Origin: Gammaproteobacteria bacterium
GTDB taxonomy: Bacteria > Pseudomonadota > Gammaproteobacteria > Steroidobacterales > Woeseiaceae
Length of the DNA stretch: 53,362 bases
Direction of reading: 5' to 3'
Assembly: GCA_029863305.1 (NCBI GenBank)
Contig: JAOTVR010000001.1
Coordinates: 77,904 to 131,265, forward strand
Below are positions 43,632-51,301 of the stretch, in pieces. A program made the position numbers and the translations under genes. The number at the start of each line of letters is the position of its first letter. The stretch's first letter is position 1. The notes under the pieces were generated by a model. That model ran no database searches, was not told the DNA's origin, and was given only the letters and a program-made list of their open reading frames with translations.

Positions 43632-44216
43632 TCAGTTACGATAGCTTGCGTAGTAGTTGAGTAACGCCTCGGTATCTTCGCTGGAAAGCGCGTTGATCTT
43701 CTTCTCCATAGCGGGCAGCTGCGTGCGTTCCCCTGCAGCATATTGCTGCAAGGCGTAACGCAAATAGTCCTTGCGTTGGCCATGCAGGACAACGACATCC
43801 GCATCACGCTGACCATCCGCACCGTGGCACATGGCGCAGTCCCGATCGTGTATGGCTTTGCCTGCTTCGGCAAGCGCGGCGTCGAACTCTTCCTCAGCAG
43901 GGGCAAAAGGCAACGCCGCAAAGTGCGCGGCAAGCTCGACAATCTGGTCTTCGGTCAGTCTCTCGGCCGATTTACACATCATCGGCACCGTAGCGCAATG
44001 ACGATCGCCATCCAGGTACGCATAGAGCGCGTCTTCCTGCGCCACCGCCGGCATGCCCGCGATGATCGGCACCTCACTCTGGATCCCCTTGCCGTCCTCC
44101 CCGTGGCAACCGGTGCAGAGCCTGAGCACCCCGCTAACGTCGGCCAGGCTGGCGCTACCGGCGGTCAGCAGAATGGCCGCCGTCATTGTTTTCAATAGAT
44201 TTTTTTGCCTACACAC
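43632..44216 (-). CDS. Dihaem class I cytochrome c (c4-like)
   Basis: A 194-residue periplasmic cytochrome, paralogous to those at 27384 and 44711. Haem sites are LCTGCH and CAMCH; each domain ends in an LxxYYASYR-like helix. I chose the GTG at 44216, seven bases after GGAGGG, giving a signal peptide that ends at SASLA; an ATG at 44186 and a GTG at 44231 are alternatives. It lies 21 bases before the trihaem gene and probably starts the second NrfD-module transcript, with a promoter near 44264. Confidence 0.85.
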   Translation of the reverse strand: MCRQKNLLKTMTAAILLTAGSASLADVSGVLRLCTGCHGEDGKGIQSEVPIIAGMPAVAQEDALYAYLDGDRHCATVPMMCKSAERLTEDQIVELAAHFAALPFAPAEEEFDAALAEAGKAIHDRDCAMCHGADGQRDADVVVLHGQRKDYLRYALQQYAAGERTQLPAMEKKINALSSEDTEALLNYYASYRN

Positions 44217-44263
44217 GTTGAAGCCCTCCACCGGCCGCCAATTTTGTTTGTCGCCTGCCGGCG

Positions 44264-44269
44264 ATTATA
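44264..44269 (-). promoter_or_regulatory. Candidate -10 box
   Basis: On the minus strand this reads TATAAT exactly, 48 bases before the GTG of the dihaem cytochrome gene. No good -35 box was found at 17 bases. A TACGTA core lies upstream at 44303-44308, where an activator could replace a weak -35. Confidence 0.35.
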
Positions 44270-44339
44270 ACGGATCCTAGTGTCGAGACGTTGGCCTGAC
44301 GATACGTAGTTGGCGCAAAGTCTGACTCAGCGGGGCTGC

Positions 44340-44714
44340 TTACGCGGTGTACAGCGGCCCGATATCGATGTATATCCGGTACAGCGAGATCAGCCCATCA
44401 TCGACCTCGAAGACATTGACAAAAGGCAACGTGACAGTGCTGCCATCATGTCTCGTATACGTCACTTCGCCTTCGCATACCACCGCATTGCCGTCTGCAA
44501 CCTGCCGTTGCAAAACGTGTCGTAATTTTGCAAACGAAGCAAAAAAACTTTCAACCGCCGCACCTATGGCAGTATGACCTTTGACTGGCGGTGTGGAGCC
44601 GAAGCGAAACGTCGCGTCTCTGTCGATAAAACTCAGAAAGCTCTTCGTGTCCATCGCATCGATGGACGCGAAGAGCTTTTCGAAATGTACGCCGACAGTT
44701 TCGCTGTCGCTCAT
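44340..44714 (-). CDS. SnoaL/NTF2-like small protein
   Basis: A 124-residue cytoplasmic protein of the NTF2-like fold, seen in FASIDAMDTKSFLSFIDRDATFRFG, VKGHTAIGAAVESFF and GLISLYRIYIDIGPLY. Proteins of this shape are ketosteroid-isomerase-like or binding proteins; no function can be assigned. The ATG at 44714 forms an ATGA overlap with the cytochrome gene upstream, so the two are co-translated. Its place in a cytochrome operon is unexplained. Confidence 0.75.
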   Translation of the reverse strand: MSDSETVGVHFEKLFASIDAMDTKSFLSFIDRDATFRFGSTPPVKGHTAIGAAVESFFASFAKLRHVLQRQVADGNAVVCEGEVTYTRHDGSTVTLPFVNVFEVDDGLISLYRIYIDIGPLYTA

Positions 44715-45322
44715 TGCTGACTGGCGTAGTAATGCACCAGCGCCGTCACATCGGCTTCGCTGAGTGTATCGATCATCTCTTTCATGCTCTTGGGTTGCTC
44801 GCGATCGTCCGTTGCGTATTGCGCAAACGACACCTCGAGATATCCCATCCACTGCCCGGCGAGAATACCAGCCTCATCATCCGGATTGGAACCACCGTCC
44901 GAGTGGCACATGTCGCATTTTTCGTCATGGACTGCCTTACCGGTCGCTGCCAGGCTGGCATCGAATTCCTGCTGTGCAGCGACAAACGGCAGTTCGGCGT
45001 AGTAAGCAGCAACCTCGTCAATCATGTCGTCGCTCATGTCACCGGCAACGCTGCACATGTTCGTAGCCGGACGGCTCGTATCGCCCTGCCGATACTCGCT
45101 GTCGCCACAAGGCCGCTCATTGTCGCGATAGAAATACAGGGCATCCGAGTGCACATACTCGGGCATGCCGGCAATGGTCGGCACATCCGACCATTGACTG
45201 ACACCGTCAGTCCCATGGCAACCATTGCAGTTCTCCACGACTGCGTCCAGTTCAGACGCTGACGATACCGCCGCAAAAAATGGCAGCAAAACCGAAACAA
45301 AACAAATGCGATTGATTCTCAT
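44711..45322 (-). CDS. Dihaem class I cytochrome c (c4-like)
   Basis: A 203-residue periplasmic cytochrome with a signal peptide ending near SSASE. Haem sites are NCNGCH and CDMCH; the C-terminus VHYYASQQ matches the two paralogues. It differs by an insertion with two extra cysteines (CGDSEYRQGDTSRPATNMC) between the haem domains, which could form a disulfide; the paralogues have a shorter CTGDPAMC or CATVPMMC at this point. It is divergent from the first decahaem lipoprotein gene. Confidence 0.85.
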   Translation of the reverse strand: MRINRICFVSVLLPFFAAVSSASELDAVVENCNGCHGTDGVSQWSDVPTIAGMPEYVHSDALYFYRDNERPCGDSEYRQGDTSRPATNMCSVAGDMSDDMIDEVAAYYAELPFVAAQQEFDASLAATGKAVHDEKCDMCHSDGGSNPDDEAGILAGQWMGYLEVSFAQYATDDREQPKSMKEMIDTLSEADVTALVHYYASQQ

Positions 45323-45535
45323 GATGGTCCCTTTGTAGCGTCACGCGCACGCGATATTACCCTGTTACTTTGTGCCATGAAACCGTAACAAAAAACAGTT
45401 GCGAAATTGGCCATTTGCATACGTATATCTAACAATGAGGTTCGACCACGCTATCTGTTAAAAGATCACAAGCAATCAAAAGAGTCTCGCTGATCTCTTA
45501 ACCAATTCACGAAGCAATAAATCCAGGGGACTGAT
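45323..45535. promoter_or_regulatory. Divergent region between cytochrome and decahaem genes
   Basis: This 213-base AT-rich gap holds promoters for both sides. It contains an inverted repeat TGTTAC (45363-45368) and GTAACA (45385-45390) with a 16-base spacer, and a TACGTA core at 45420-45425. An AGGGGA ribosome site precedes the ATG at 45536. Confidence 0.45.
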
Positions 45536-47902
45536 ATGTTCAGCGTTCGCAATATAGTTCAGGTGTTTTTCGTTTTCTCCGTGCTCGCGTTAGCGGCCTG
45601 CGAAGGCGACGATGGCAAAGACGGCGCAGCCGGACCAGCAGGTCCAGCGGGGCCAGCAGGGCCAGCAGGGCCGGCAGGGCCGGCGGGACCGGGCGCGACA
45701 CCTGGGGCCATCATGATCGGCGACGGCAGTGCGCTTACGGCCGACGAGATCGCGACGCTGGGCAAGCTGCAGGCCACGATCACAGGCGTGACAGTGGCGG
45801 GCCCGCCCGTCGTGGACTTCACGGTGACGGACGCCCAGGGTAACCCCGCAGAGGGCATCACCTCCGGTTTCGTCTGGTTCACGATCGCGAAGCTGGTGCC
45901 GAACACCGATCCGGACGTCAATGGCGGCCTGCCATACTGGCAGAGTTATGTGAATCGCGTCGAAGACGTTGCGAATAATGCTGCCGGCAGAGGCAGCAAT
46001 GTCCTGGACGTCGCCGTGCAGGCGACCACGGACAGTCGCTTCAGTGGCGGTTCGCATGTCGAAGTGGCGCCCGGTCAGTACCAGTACACCTTTGGTACGG
46101 ACGTAACCAACATCACGGCTCCGATCGCTGTTCCCTGGGAACCGAACCTGACGCATCGCGTCGGTCTCGAGATTCGTCTCGACGGCGCTGGTGAAGTGCC
46201 GCTCGCGCCGTTCAACCCGGTGTACGACTGGGTGCCTGATGGCGGCGCCGGCCCAGGGGTCACCAAGCTGATCGCGGATACCAACAACTGCGCCAACTGC
46301 CACATCGAATTCACGATGCACGGCGGCCCGCGCAAGTCGGTCGAGTACTGCGTGACCTGCCACAACCCGGGCACGGTCGACCAGGACTCGGGCAATTCGC
46401 TGGATTTGGCCCATCTGGCGCACTCGATTCACATGGGCGAAGACCGCCTCTTCGGCGGAACGGTAGCTGAATTCGTCATCTGGGGTTTCAGCGACTTTTC
46501 ACATCCCTATGGCGAGGTCACCTATCCGCAGTCGAAGACTTACTGCGAAACGTGTCACACGGCATCGATGACGCACCCCGACGGCGATAACTGGAACGCA
46601 GCCGCGACCGCCAAAACCTGCGGTGGTTGCCACGCTAACGGACTCGTTGCACAAAATTTCGATGCCGTGACCGGCGTGGCGGAGTACCAGTTCGATCACG
46701 GTGCGGCCGGAGCCCTTGGCGGTGGTTTTGGCGCCGTGGCTAACGACGGCACCTGCGCAGGCTGCCACCTTGGTGCGATTTCGACGGCGGGTCCACCGCT
46801 GTCTATCCATAGCCGCATCAGTGGCGACGCGCGCTTCCGAAATGAGCTGGGGCAGGATTTCATTTTCGAGATTCTGGCTGCGACCAACACCGGCCCGGGC
46901 CAGACGCCCGTGATCACGTTCCGGGTCACGGATGCCGCTGGTACGCCCTACGACATCGTCAACGATCCGGAATTTAACGATGGTAATTCAGCGTTGAACC
47001 TGTACGTCGCCTGGTCGACCGACGACATCTACAACGGCGATGAACTCGGCGCGACGGGAAGCCTGCGTGACCGGGGCGCGGGGCCGGAAGTTTATGAACC
47101 CGCGCATCCGCACCGGATGTATCTCGCGGCACTGCAGCGTGACATCGCGGCCAATCCCGGCTGGGTCAATGCGGACGGTAGCTATACCGTGACGTATTTC
47201 ACCTCTCTGCCGAATAACTTCAGTGGCGACGTGATGATCAGTCTTGGCGGTCATCCGGCGGCCGTTGGTGTGACGGACCACAACGGGATTCCGGGCAGCC
47301 AGCGGGCGGCCGCTACCAGCGCGGTATTCTTCCCGGGTGCGGAGCGGCAGGTTGCGTTCGAGAGCGACAAGTGTAACGCCTGTCACAAGCAACTCCAGTT
47401 CCACGGCACGAATCGCAACGGCAACGTCAAGATGTGCCTGAATTGCCATAATGGCGATAACGCACCCGATGGTGTAGGCGAAGGCTTTGCGCTGGGCTAC
47501 ATGGTCCATTCGATCCATGCGGCCAGCACGTCGTTCGACGGCGGCAGGTTCGAGACCGTCACGTTCCCGCAGAACATCGCTAACTGCGATACCTGTCACG
47601 TACCTGGGTCTTACAACGTGCCTCGGACAACAGCGCGCGCGGTCAGCATCGATGGCGGTGCCGATCCGACGAGCTGGCTCGACGACGCGGCGACGACCCC
47701 CACGGCGGCAAACTGCGGTGCATGCCACACCAGCATCGCTGCGATGGGACACTTCAATTCCCAGGGCGGCCAGGTCGGTGCACTGAAGAGCGATATTCTG
47801 ACCGTCGGTGGATTGCCGAATGGCCAGGAAGCTTGCGCCGTCTGCCATGGCGCCGGATCGGAATTCGAGACATCGCAATACCACAATCCGGGCATCGAGT
47901 AG
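45536..47902 (+). CDS. OmcA/MtrC-family decahaem surface lipoprotein 1
   Basis: A 788-residue outer-surface cytochrome. The signal peptide ends in the lipobox LAAC (Cys22). Residues 33-53 are a collagen-like spacer of six GPA triplets plus GPG. Ten CxxCH motifs fall in two groups of five (CANCH, CVTCH, CETCH, CGGCH, CAGCH; CNACH, CLNCH, CDTCH, CGACH, CAVCH), each after a beta-rich domain, the four-domain plan of MtrC, MtrF and OmcA. Role: terminal reduction of minerals, shuttles or partner cells, known for the family and inferred here. A strong terminator follows, so it may be monocistronic. Confidence 0.92.
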   Translation: MFSVRNIVQVFFVFSVLALAACEGDDGKDGAAGPAGPAGPAGPAGPAGPAGPGATPGAIMIGDGSALTADEIATLGKLQATITGVTVAGPPVVDFTVTDAQGNPAEGITSGFVWFTIAKLVPNTDPDVNGGLPYWQSYVNRVEDVANNAAGRGSNVLDVAVQATTDSRFSGGSHVEVAPGQYQYTFGTDVTNITAPIAVPWEPNLTHRVGLEIRLDGAGEVPLAPFNPVYDWVPDGGAGPGVTKLIADTNNCANCHIEFTMHGGPRKSVEYCVTCHNPGTVDQDSGNSLDLAHLAHSIHMGEDRLFGGTVAEFVIWGFSDFSHPYGEVTYPQSKTYCETCHTASMTHPDGDNWNAAATAKTCGGCHANGLVAQNFDAVTGVAEYQFDHGAAGALGGGFGAVANDGTCAGCHLGAISTAGPPLSIHSRISGDARFRNELGQDFIFEILAATNTGPGQTPVITFRVTDAAGTPYDIVNDPEFNDGNSALNLYVAWSTDDIYNGDELGATGSLRDRGAGPEVYEPAHPHRMYLAALQRDIAANPGWVNADGSYTVTYFTSLPNNFSGDVMISLGGHPAAVGVTDHNGIPGSQRAAATSAVFFPGAERQVAFESDKCNACHKQLQFHGTNRNGNVKMCLNCHNGDNAPDGVGEGFALGYMVHSIHAASTSFDGGRFETVTFPQNIANCDTCHVPGSYNVPRTTARAVSIDGGADPTSWLDDAATTPTAANCGACHTSIAAMGHFNSQGGQVGALKSDILTVGGLPNGQEACAVCHGAGSEFETSQYHNPGIE
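45632..45694 (+). repeat. GPA collagen-like triplet repeat
   Basis: Seven in-frame nine-base units coding Gly-Pro-Ala or Gly-Pro-Gly just after the lipobox. Units differ at silent third positions. It is a likely flexible or triple-helical stalk that holds the haem domains away from the membrane. Confidence 0.8.
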
Positions 47903-47913
47903 CAACCACGCAC

Positions 47914-47938
47914 AGGGGCGCCTCTATTGGGCGCCCCT
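47914..47938 (+). terminator. GC-rich hairpin after decahaem gene 1
   Basis: AGGGGCGCC (47914-47922) pairs exactly with GGCGCCCCT (47930-47938) around a seven-base loop. Only a short pyrimidine run (CTTTC) follows, so it may act with the stronger hairpin just downstream. Confidence 0.6.
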
Positions 47939-47953
47939 CTTTCGCGGAATTAT

Positions 47954-47984
47954 AAAAGGGCCGGACAACTGTCCTGCCCTTTTT
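47954..47984 (+). terminator. Intrinsic terminator after decahaem gene 1
   Basis: AAAAGGGC and GCCCTTTT pair, then after one C/T mismatch GGACA pairs with TGTCC around a two-base loop. The 3' arm ends in a run of five T. It lies 52-82 bases after the stop codon and separates the first decahaem gene from the second decahaem-mtrA-mtrB transcript. Confidence 0.8.
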
Positions 47985-48078
47985 CTTGACAGGCATTGAT
48001 ATTGTTTGTGTCGACAGTCAAGATTCGGGCCTGAAGGGCAAAGCGGCATGCGCTGCTGAACAAAAAGCAAGGTGACAG

Positions 48079-50346
48079 ATGATATCAAGGACCATGGAGT
48101 GCTCGGCGCGCGTCGCAGCTCTCATGCTATTCGGCCTTTTTCTTGCCGGCTGCGATGGCGGCACGGGAGCGTCCGGTGCCTCCGGTCCGGCTGGTCCTGA
48201 CGGTCCGCCCGGTCCAACGGGACCGTCCGCCGGTAATGACATCCCGGTCACGTCGGCCGAGCGGATCAACGTAACGATTGCGAACGTGTCCGTGCCCGCT
48301 GGCGGCGGCGCCCCCACGATCGAATTTTTCCTGTCGAACGAACTCGGCCAGGGTCTGGTAGGACTGCCGGCCGCCAATATTCGCTTTGTCATTTCACAGC
48401 TGACGCCCGGCACGGACGGCGGCTCGAGTGAATGGCAGTCTTACGTGACCCGCGATGACGGCAACGTCGCCAACGCCCAGGCAACAACCGAGACGGCCAC
48501 TGCCGGCACGTATATTGACAACGATGATGGCACGTACGTGTATACGTTCGCCAATGCGTTAACCGCGTATCCGGCCGCACCGGTGTTCGACGCCGGCAAG
48601 ACGCATCGGCTGGGTATCGAAATCCGCACGAACTCGAACGGTTTCTGGCCGGAGAACATCCCGGCCAACAACGCCCCATTCGATTTTCTGCCATCCGGCG
48701 GCGCACCGCTTTTCACGCGTCTGATCGTCGACAGCGATACCTGCAATGCCTGCCATGACAATCTCGAAGCGCACGGCGAAGCACGTTTCGATGTCGAGTA
48801 TTGCGTGCAGTGCCACAACCCGTCATCGATCGACGGCAATACGGGCAACACCGTTGATATGAAGCGCCTGATACACAACATTCATTCGGCACGCAGCGAT
48901 TATCAGATCATCGGTTTCGGCGACCGGCCCCACGACTGGGCTGACCTGGTCTGGACGCAGGACATCAGAAACTGCCAGACCTGTCACGACGAGAGTGACG
49001 CGAATACGCCGCAGGCGAGTAACTGGCGCCGGGTGCCCAATCGCGCGGCCTGTGGCACCTGTCATTACGACGATGGCGATGCCCTGAACGGAGAGCATGA
49101 TTTCGCGATCGAAAACGGCATCCACCCGCTCGGCCTGGTGTTCATCGACGACATTCAGTGTGTCGACTGTCACGGCGAGACCGCGGTGGTAACCAACAGC
49201 GTCGGAAAACTTGTGCGCATCAGCGAAGCGCATCGAATCCCGGCGCTCGAGGCCAGTGAAAACTTCGTATTCAATATCGTGGCCGTCAGGAATGTCGTCG
49301 CGGGCGGTGCTCCGCTGGAAGTCGACTACTCCGTTACCGATGCCAGCGGCGTGCCTTACGATCTCGATAATGACCCCGAGTTCACGACATGCGGGGACGG
49401 CACGAGCCGCCTTGCGATCGATATCGGCTGGACGACTGACGATTTCACTAACAGCGGTGCCGAGACCCTCAACGCCGCGCCGCTCGGCATCAACGCCCTG
49501 GGTGCGGCCTGCGGCGGTGCCGGCACGGACACTGACGGCGATGGCGTCTACACGGCGGTCGCATCGAGCGGCCTGCCGGCCGGCCTGACAGGTTCGATCG
49601 CGGTTGCGCTCGAGGGGCATCCCGGTTCCGACCTTGATGGCAACGGCACGATAGGCGGTCGCGGCGACCGCGTCGCCGTGACCAACGCAATCGAGTATTT
49701 CGGCATCGGCGGAGGCGCAGCGAGTCCCAGACGCAGTGCGGTGCTGATCGAGAAGTGTGACGACTGCCACAAGCAGCTGGCGCTGCATGGCAACAACCGC
49801 ACCGACAAGCCCGAAGTCTGCGCCATGTGTCACAACCCGAACGCCACGGATATACGCCAACGCGTTGCGGACAGCGACTGTGTGAATGACCTCGGTAGCG
49901 ACGATCAGGCCATCGACCTCAAGAACATGATCCACCGCATACACGCTGGCGACGTCGGCCTCTGCGGCTTTGGCAATTCGGCGCATCCCTACTTCGACGT
50001 CGTGTATCCGGGCCGCCTCAACAACTGCGAGGGCTGCCACGCGCCTGGCGCATACTACCCGGTCGATCCGGGCGTGCTGCTTGGCACGACGGTGGACGCC
50101 AACGATCCGTCGACACCCATCGATGACGTCGTCGTATCGCCGAATACGTCCGTCTGCTCCGCCTGTCACACGAGTTCGCTGGCCGCCAGCCACATGACGT
50201 CAAATGGCGGTGATTTCGCAGCCGGCAAGGCGGCCGACAGCTCGCTGATCTCGTCAGGCATCGAGAGTTGCGTGGTCTGCCATGGCCCGGGCCGGGCAGT
50301 CGACGTGAAAGAAGCACACGGTGTTGGCACTTTTCTCTTCAACTAG
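48079..50346 (+). CDS. OmcA/MtrC-family decahaem surface lipoprotein 2
   Basis: A 755-residue paralogue of the upstream lipoprotein. The lipobox FLAGC puts the lipid on Cys25, followed by a shorter Gly-rich collagen-like spacer (ASGPAGPDGPPGPTGPSAG). Ten CxxCH motifs again split five and five (CNACH, CVQCH, CQTCH, CGTCH, CVDCH; CDDCH, CAMCH, CEGCH, CSACH, CVVCH). Extra non-haem cysteines occur in two places (TTCGDGT...AACGGAG, and DCVNDL...GLCGFG) and could make disulfides. AAGGTGA precedes the ATG at 48079. It is followed after 20 bases by the mtrA-like gene, so it is the likely MtrC partner of that conduit. Confidence 0.92.
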   Translation: MISRTMECSARVAALMLFGLFLAGCDGGTGASGASGPAGPDGPPGPTGPSAGNDIPVTSAERINVTIANVSVPAGGGAPTIEFFLSNELGQGLVGLPAANIRFVISQLTPGTDGGSSEWQSYVTRDDGNVANAQATTETATAGTYIDNDDGTYVYTFANALTAYPAAPVFDAGKTHRLGIEIRTNSNGFWPENIPANNAPFDFLPSGGAPLFTRLIVDSDTCNACHDNLEAHGEARFDVEYCVQCHNPSSIDGNTGNTVDMKRLIHNIHSARSDYQIIGFGDRPHDWADLVWTQDIRNCQTCHDESDANTPQASNWRRVPNRAACGTCHYDDGDALNGEHDFAIENGIHPLGLVFIDDIQCVDCHGETAVVTNSVGKLVRISEAHRIPALEASENFVFNIVAVRNVVAGGAPLEVDYSVTDASGVPYDLDNDPEFTTCGDGTSRLAIDIGWTTDDFTNSGAETLNAAPLGINALGAACGGAGTDTDGDGVYTAVASSGLPAGLTGSIAVALEGHPGSDLDGNGTIGGRGDRVAVTNAIEYFGIGGGAASPRRSAVLIEKCDDCHKQLALHGNNRTDKPEVCAMCHNPNATDIRQRVADSDCVNDLGSDDQAIDLKNMIHRIHAGDVGLCGFGNSAHPYFDVVYPGRLNNCEGCHAPGAYYPVDPGVLLGTTVDANDPSTPIDDVVVSPNTSVCSACHTSSLAASHMTSNGGDFAAGKAADSSLISSGIESCVVCHGPGRAVDVKEAHGVGTFLFN

Positions 50347-50366
50347 ATAACGGGCGGACGGTTTCG

Positions 50367-51290
50367 ATGAAATTGCTTATACAGGCTGTATCTATTGCCG
50401 CTCTCCTGGTGTTGGCGGTGCAGTCGGCAGACGGCCAGGAAGCAAACTACAGCCGCAAAGGAGCGGATACCTGTATTGCGTGTCATGGCGATGCCGAGGT
50501 CTTGACCCTGTTTCGCACCAAACATGGCGCGCCATCGCTCCCGGGCGGACCGTTTGGTGAAGGACAATTACAGTGCGAGGCCTGCCACGGGCCGGGCGGA
50601 TCGCATGCGGGCCGGGTTCGACGCGGACAGGAGCGGCCGTCAGTCATCATCTTCGGTTCGGAATCCAACACATCGATCGAAGAACAAAACGGCATGTGTC
50701 TGACCTGCCATAAGAACAACGTCGGTTTCAGCTGGCACACCGGCGCACACCCCAGTGACGAAGTGGCTTGTGCCGACTGTCACAACCTCCATCATTCGCC
50801 GCTCGACGCTGTGCGGCAGACGTCGACGCAGGCCGACGTCTGCTTCGCCTGTCATCAGATGCAGCGCAGCGAGACGCAGAAGGCTTTTTCGCACCCGATC
50901 CTGGAAGGAAAGATGGGCTGCCTGGGCTGCCACAACATGCACGGTGACAACGCCGCGACACAGCTCGCGCGACTCAGCGTCAACGACACGTGTCAGCAAT
51001 GCCATGCGGAGAAACGTGGACCCTATTTGTGGGAGCATGCTCCGGTTAGCGAGGACTGTGGACTGTGCCACGCGCCGCACGGCTCGAACCACCCGGGCAT
51101 GTTGACCAAGCGCGCGCCGCTGCTTTGTCAGGGCTGTCACTCGCAGTCCGGCCATCCCAGTGTCGCACACGATGCTGACGGTCTGGCGAGCGGTACGCAG
51201 TCCCGGTTCCTGCTCGGGCAGAGCTGCACGAACTGCCACTCGCAGGTGCACGGCTCCAATCATCCTTCCGGCTCGAAGCTGATGCGATAG
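50367..51290 (+). CDS. mtrA: MtrA/DmsE-family periplasmic decahaem cytochrome
   Basis: A 307-residue secreted cytochrome, signal peptide ending at SADGQ. Ten CxxCH motifs: CIACH, CEACH, CLTCH, CADCH, CFACH, CLGCH, CQQCH, CGLCH, CQGCH, CTNCH. Length and haem number match MtrA, PioA and DmsE, which sit inside a porin and carry electrons across the outer membrane. The ATG at 50367 is the natural start; the frame is open into the previous gene. It is 11 bases before the mtrB-like gene. The symbol is given by family; a DmsE role cannot be ruled out, but no DMSO reductase gene is in view. Confidence 0.92.
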   Translation: MKLLIQAVSIAALLVLAVQSADGQEANYSRKGADTCIACHGDAEVLTLFRTKHGAPSLPGGPFGEGQLQCEACHGPGGSHAGRVRRGQERPSVIIFGSESNTSIEEQNGMCLTCHKNNVGFSWHTGAHPSDEVACADCHNLHHSPLDAVRQTSTQADVCFACHQMQRSETQKAFSHPILEGKMGCLGCHNMHGDNAATQLARLSVNDTCQQCHAEKRGPYLWEHAPVSEDCGLCHAPHGSNHPGMLTKRAPLLCQGCHSQSGHPSVAHDADGLASGTQSRFLLGQSCTNCHSQVHGSNHPSGSKLMR

Positions 51291-51301
51291 AGGTGGGAAT
51301 A

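Noticed and set aside
45632..45694. Short tandem DNA repeat or CRISPR-like array.
   Set aside because: It is an in-frame GPA codon run inside a lipoprotein gene, with no spacers.
48823..50193. Long minus-strand open frame opposite decahaem gene 2 (456 codons).
   Set aside because: No recognisable motif; the plus strand carries ten haem motifs in the same region.
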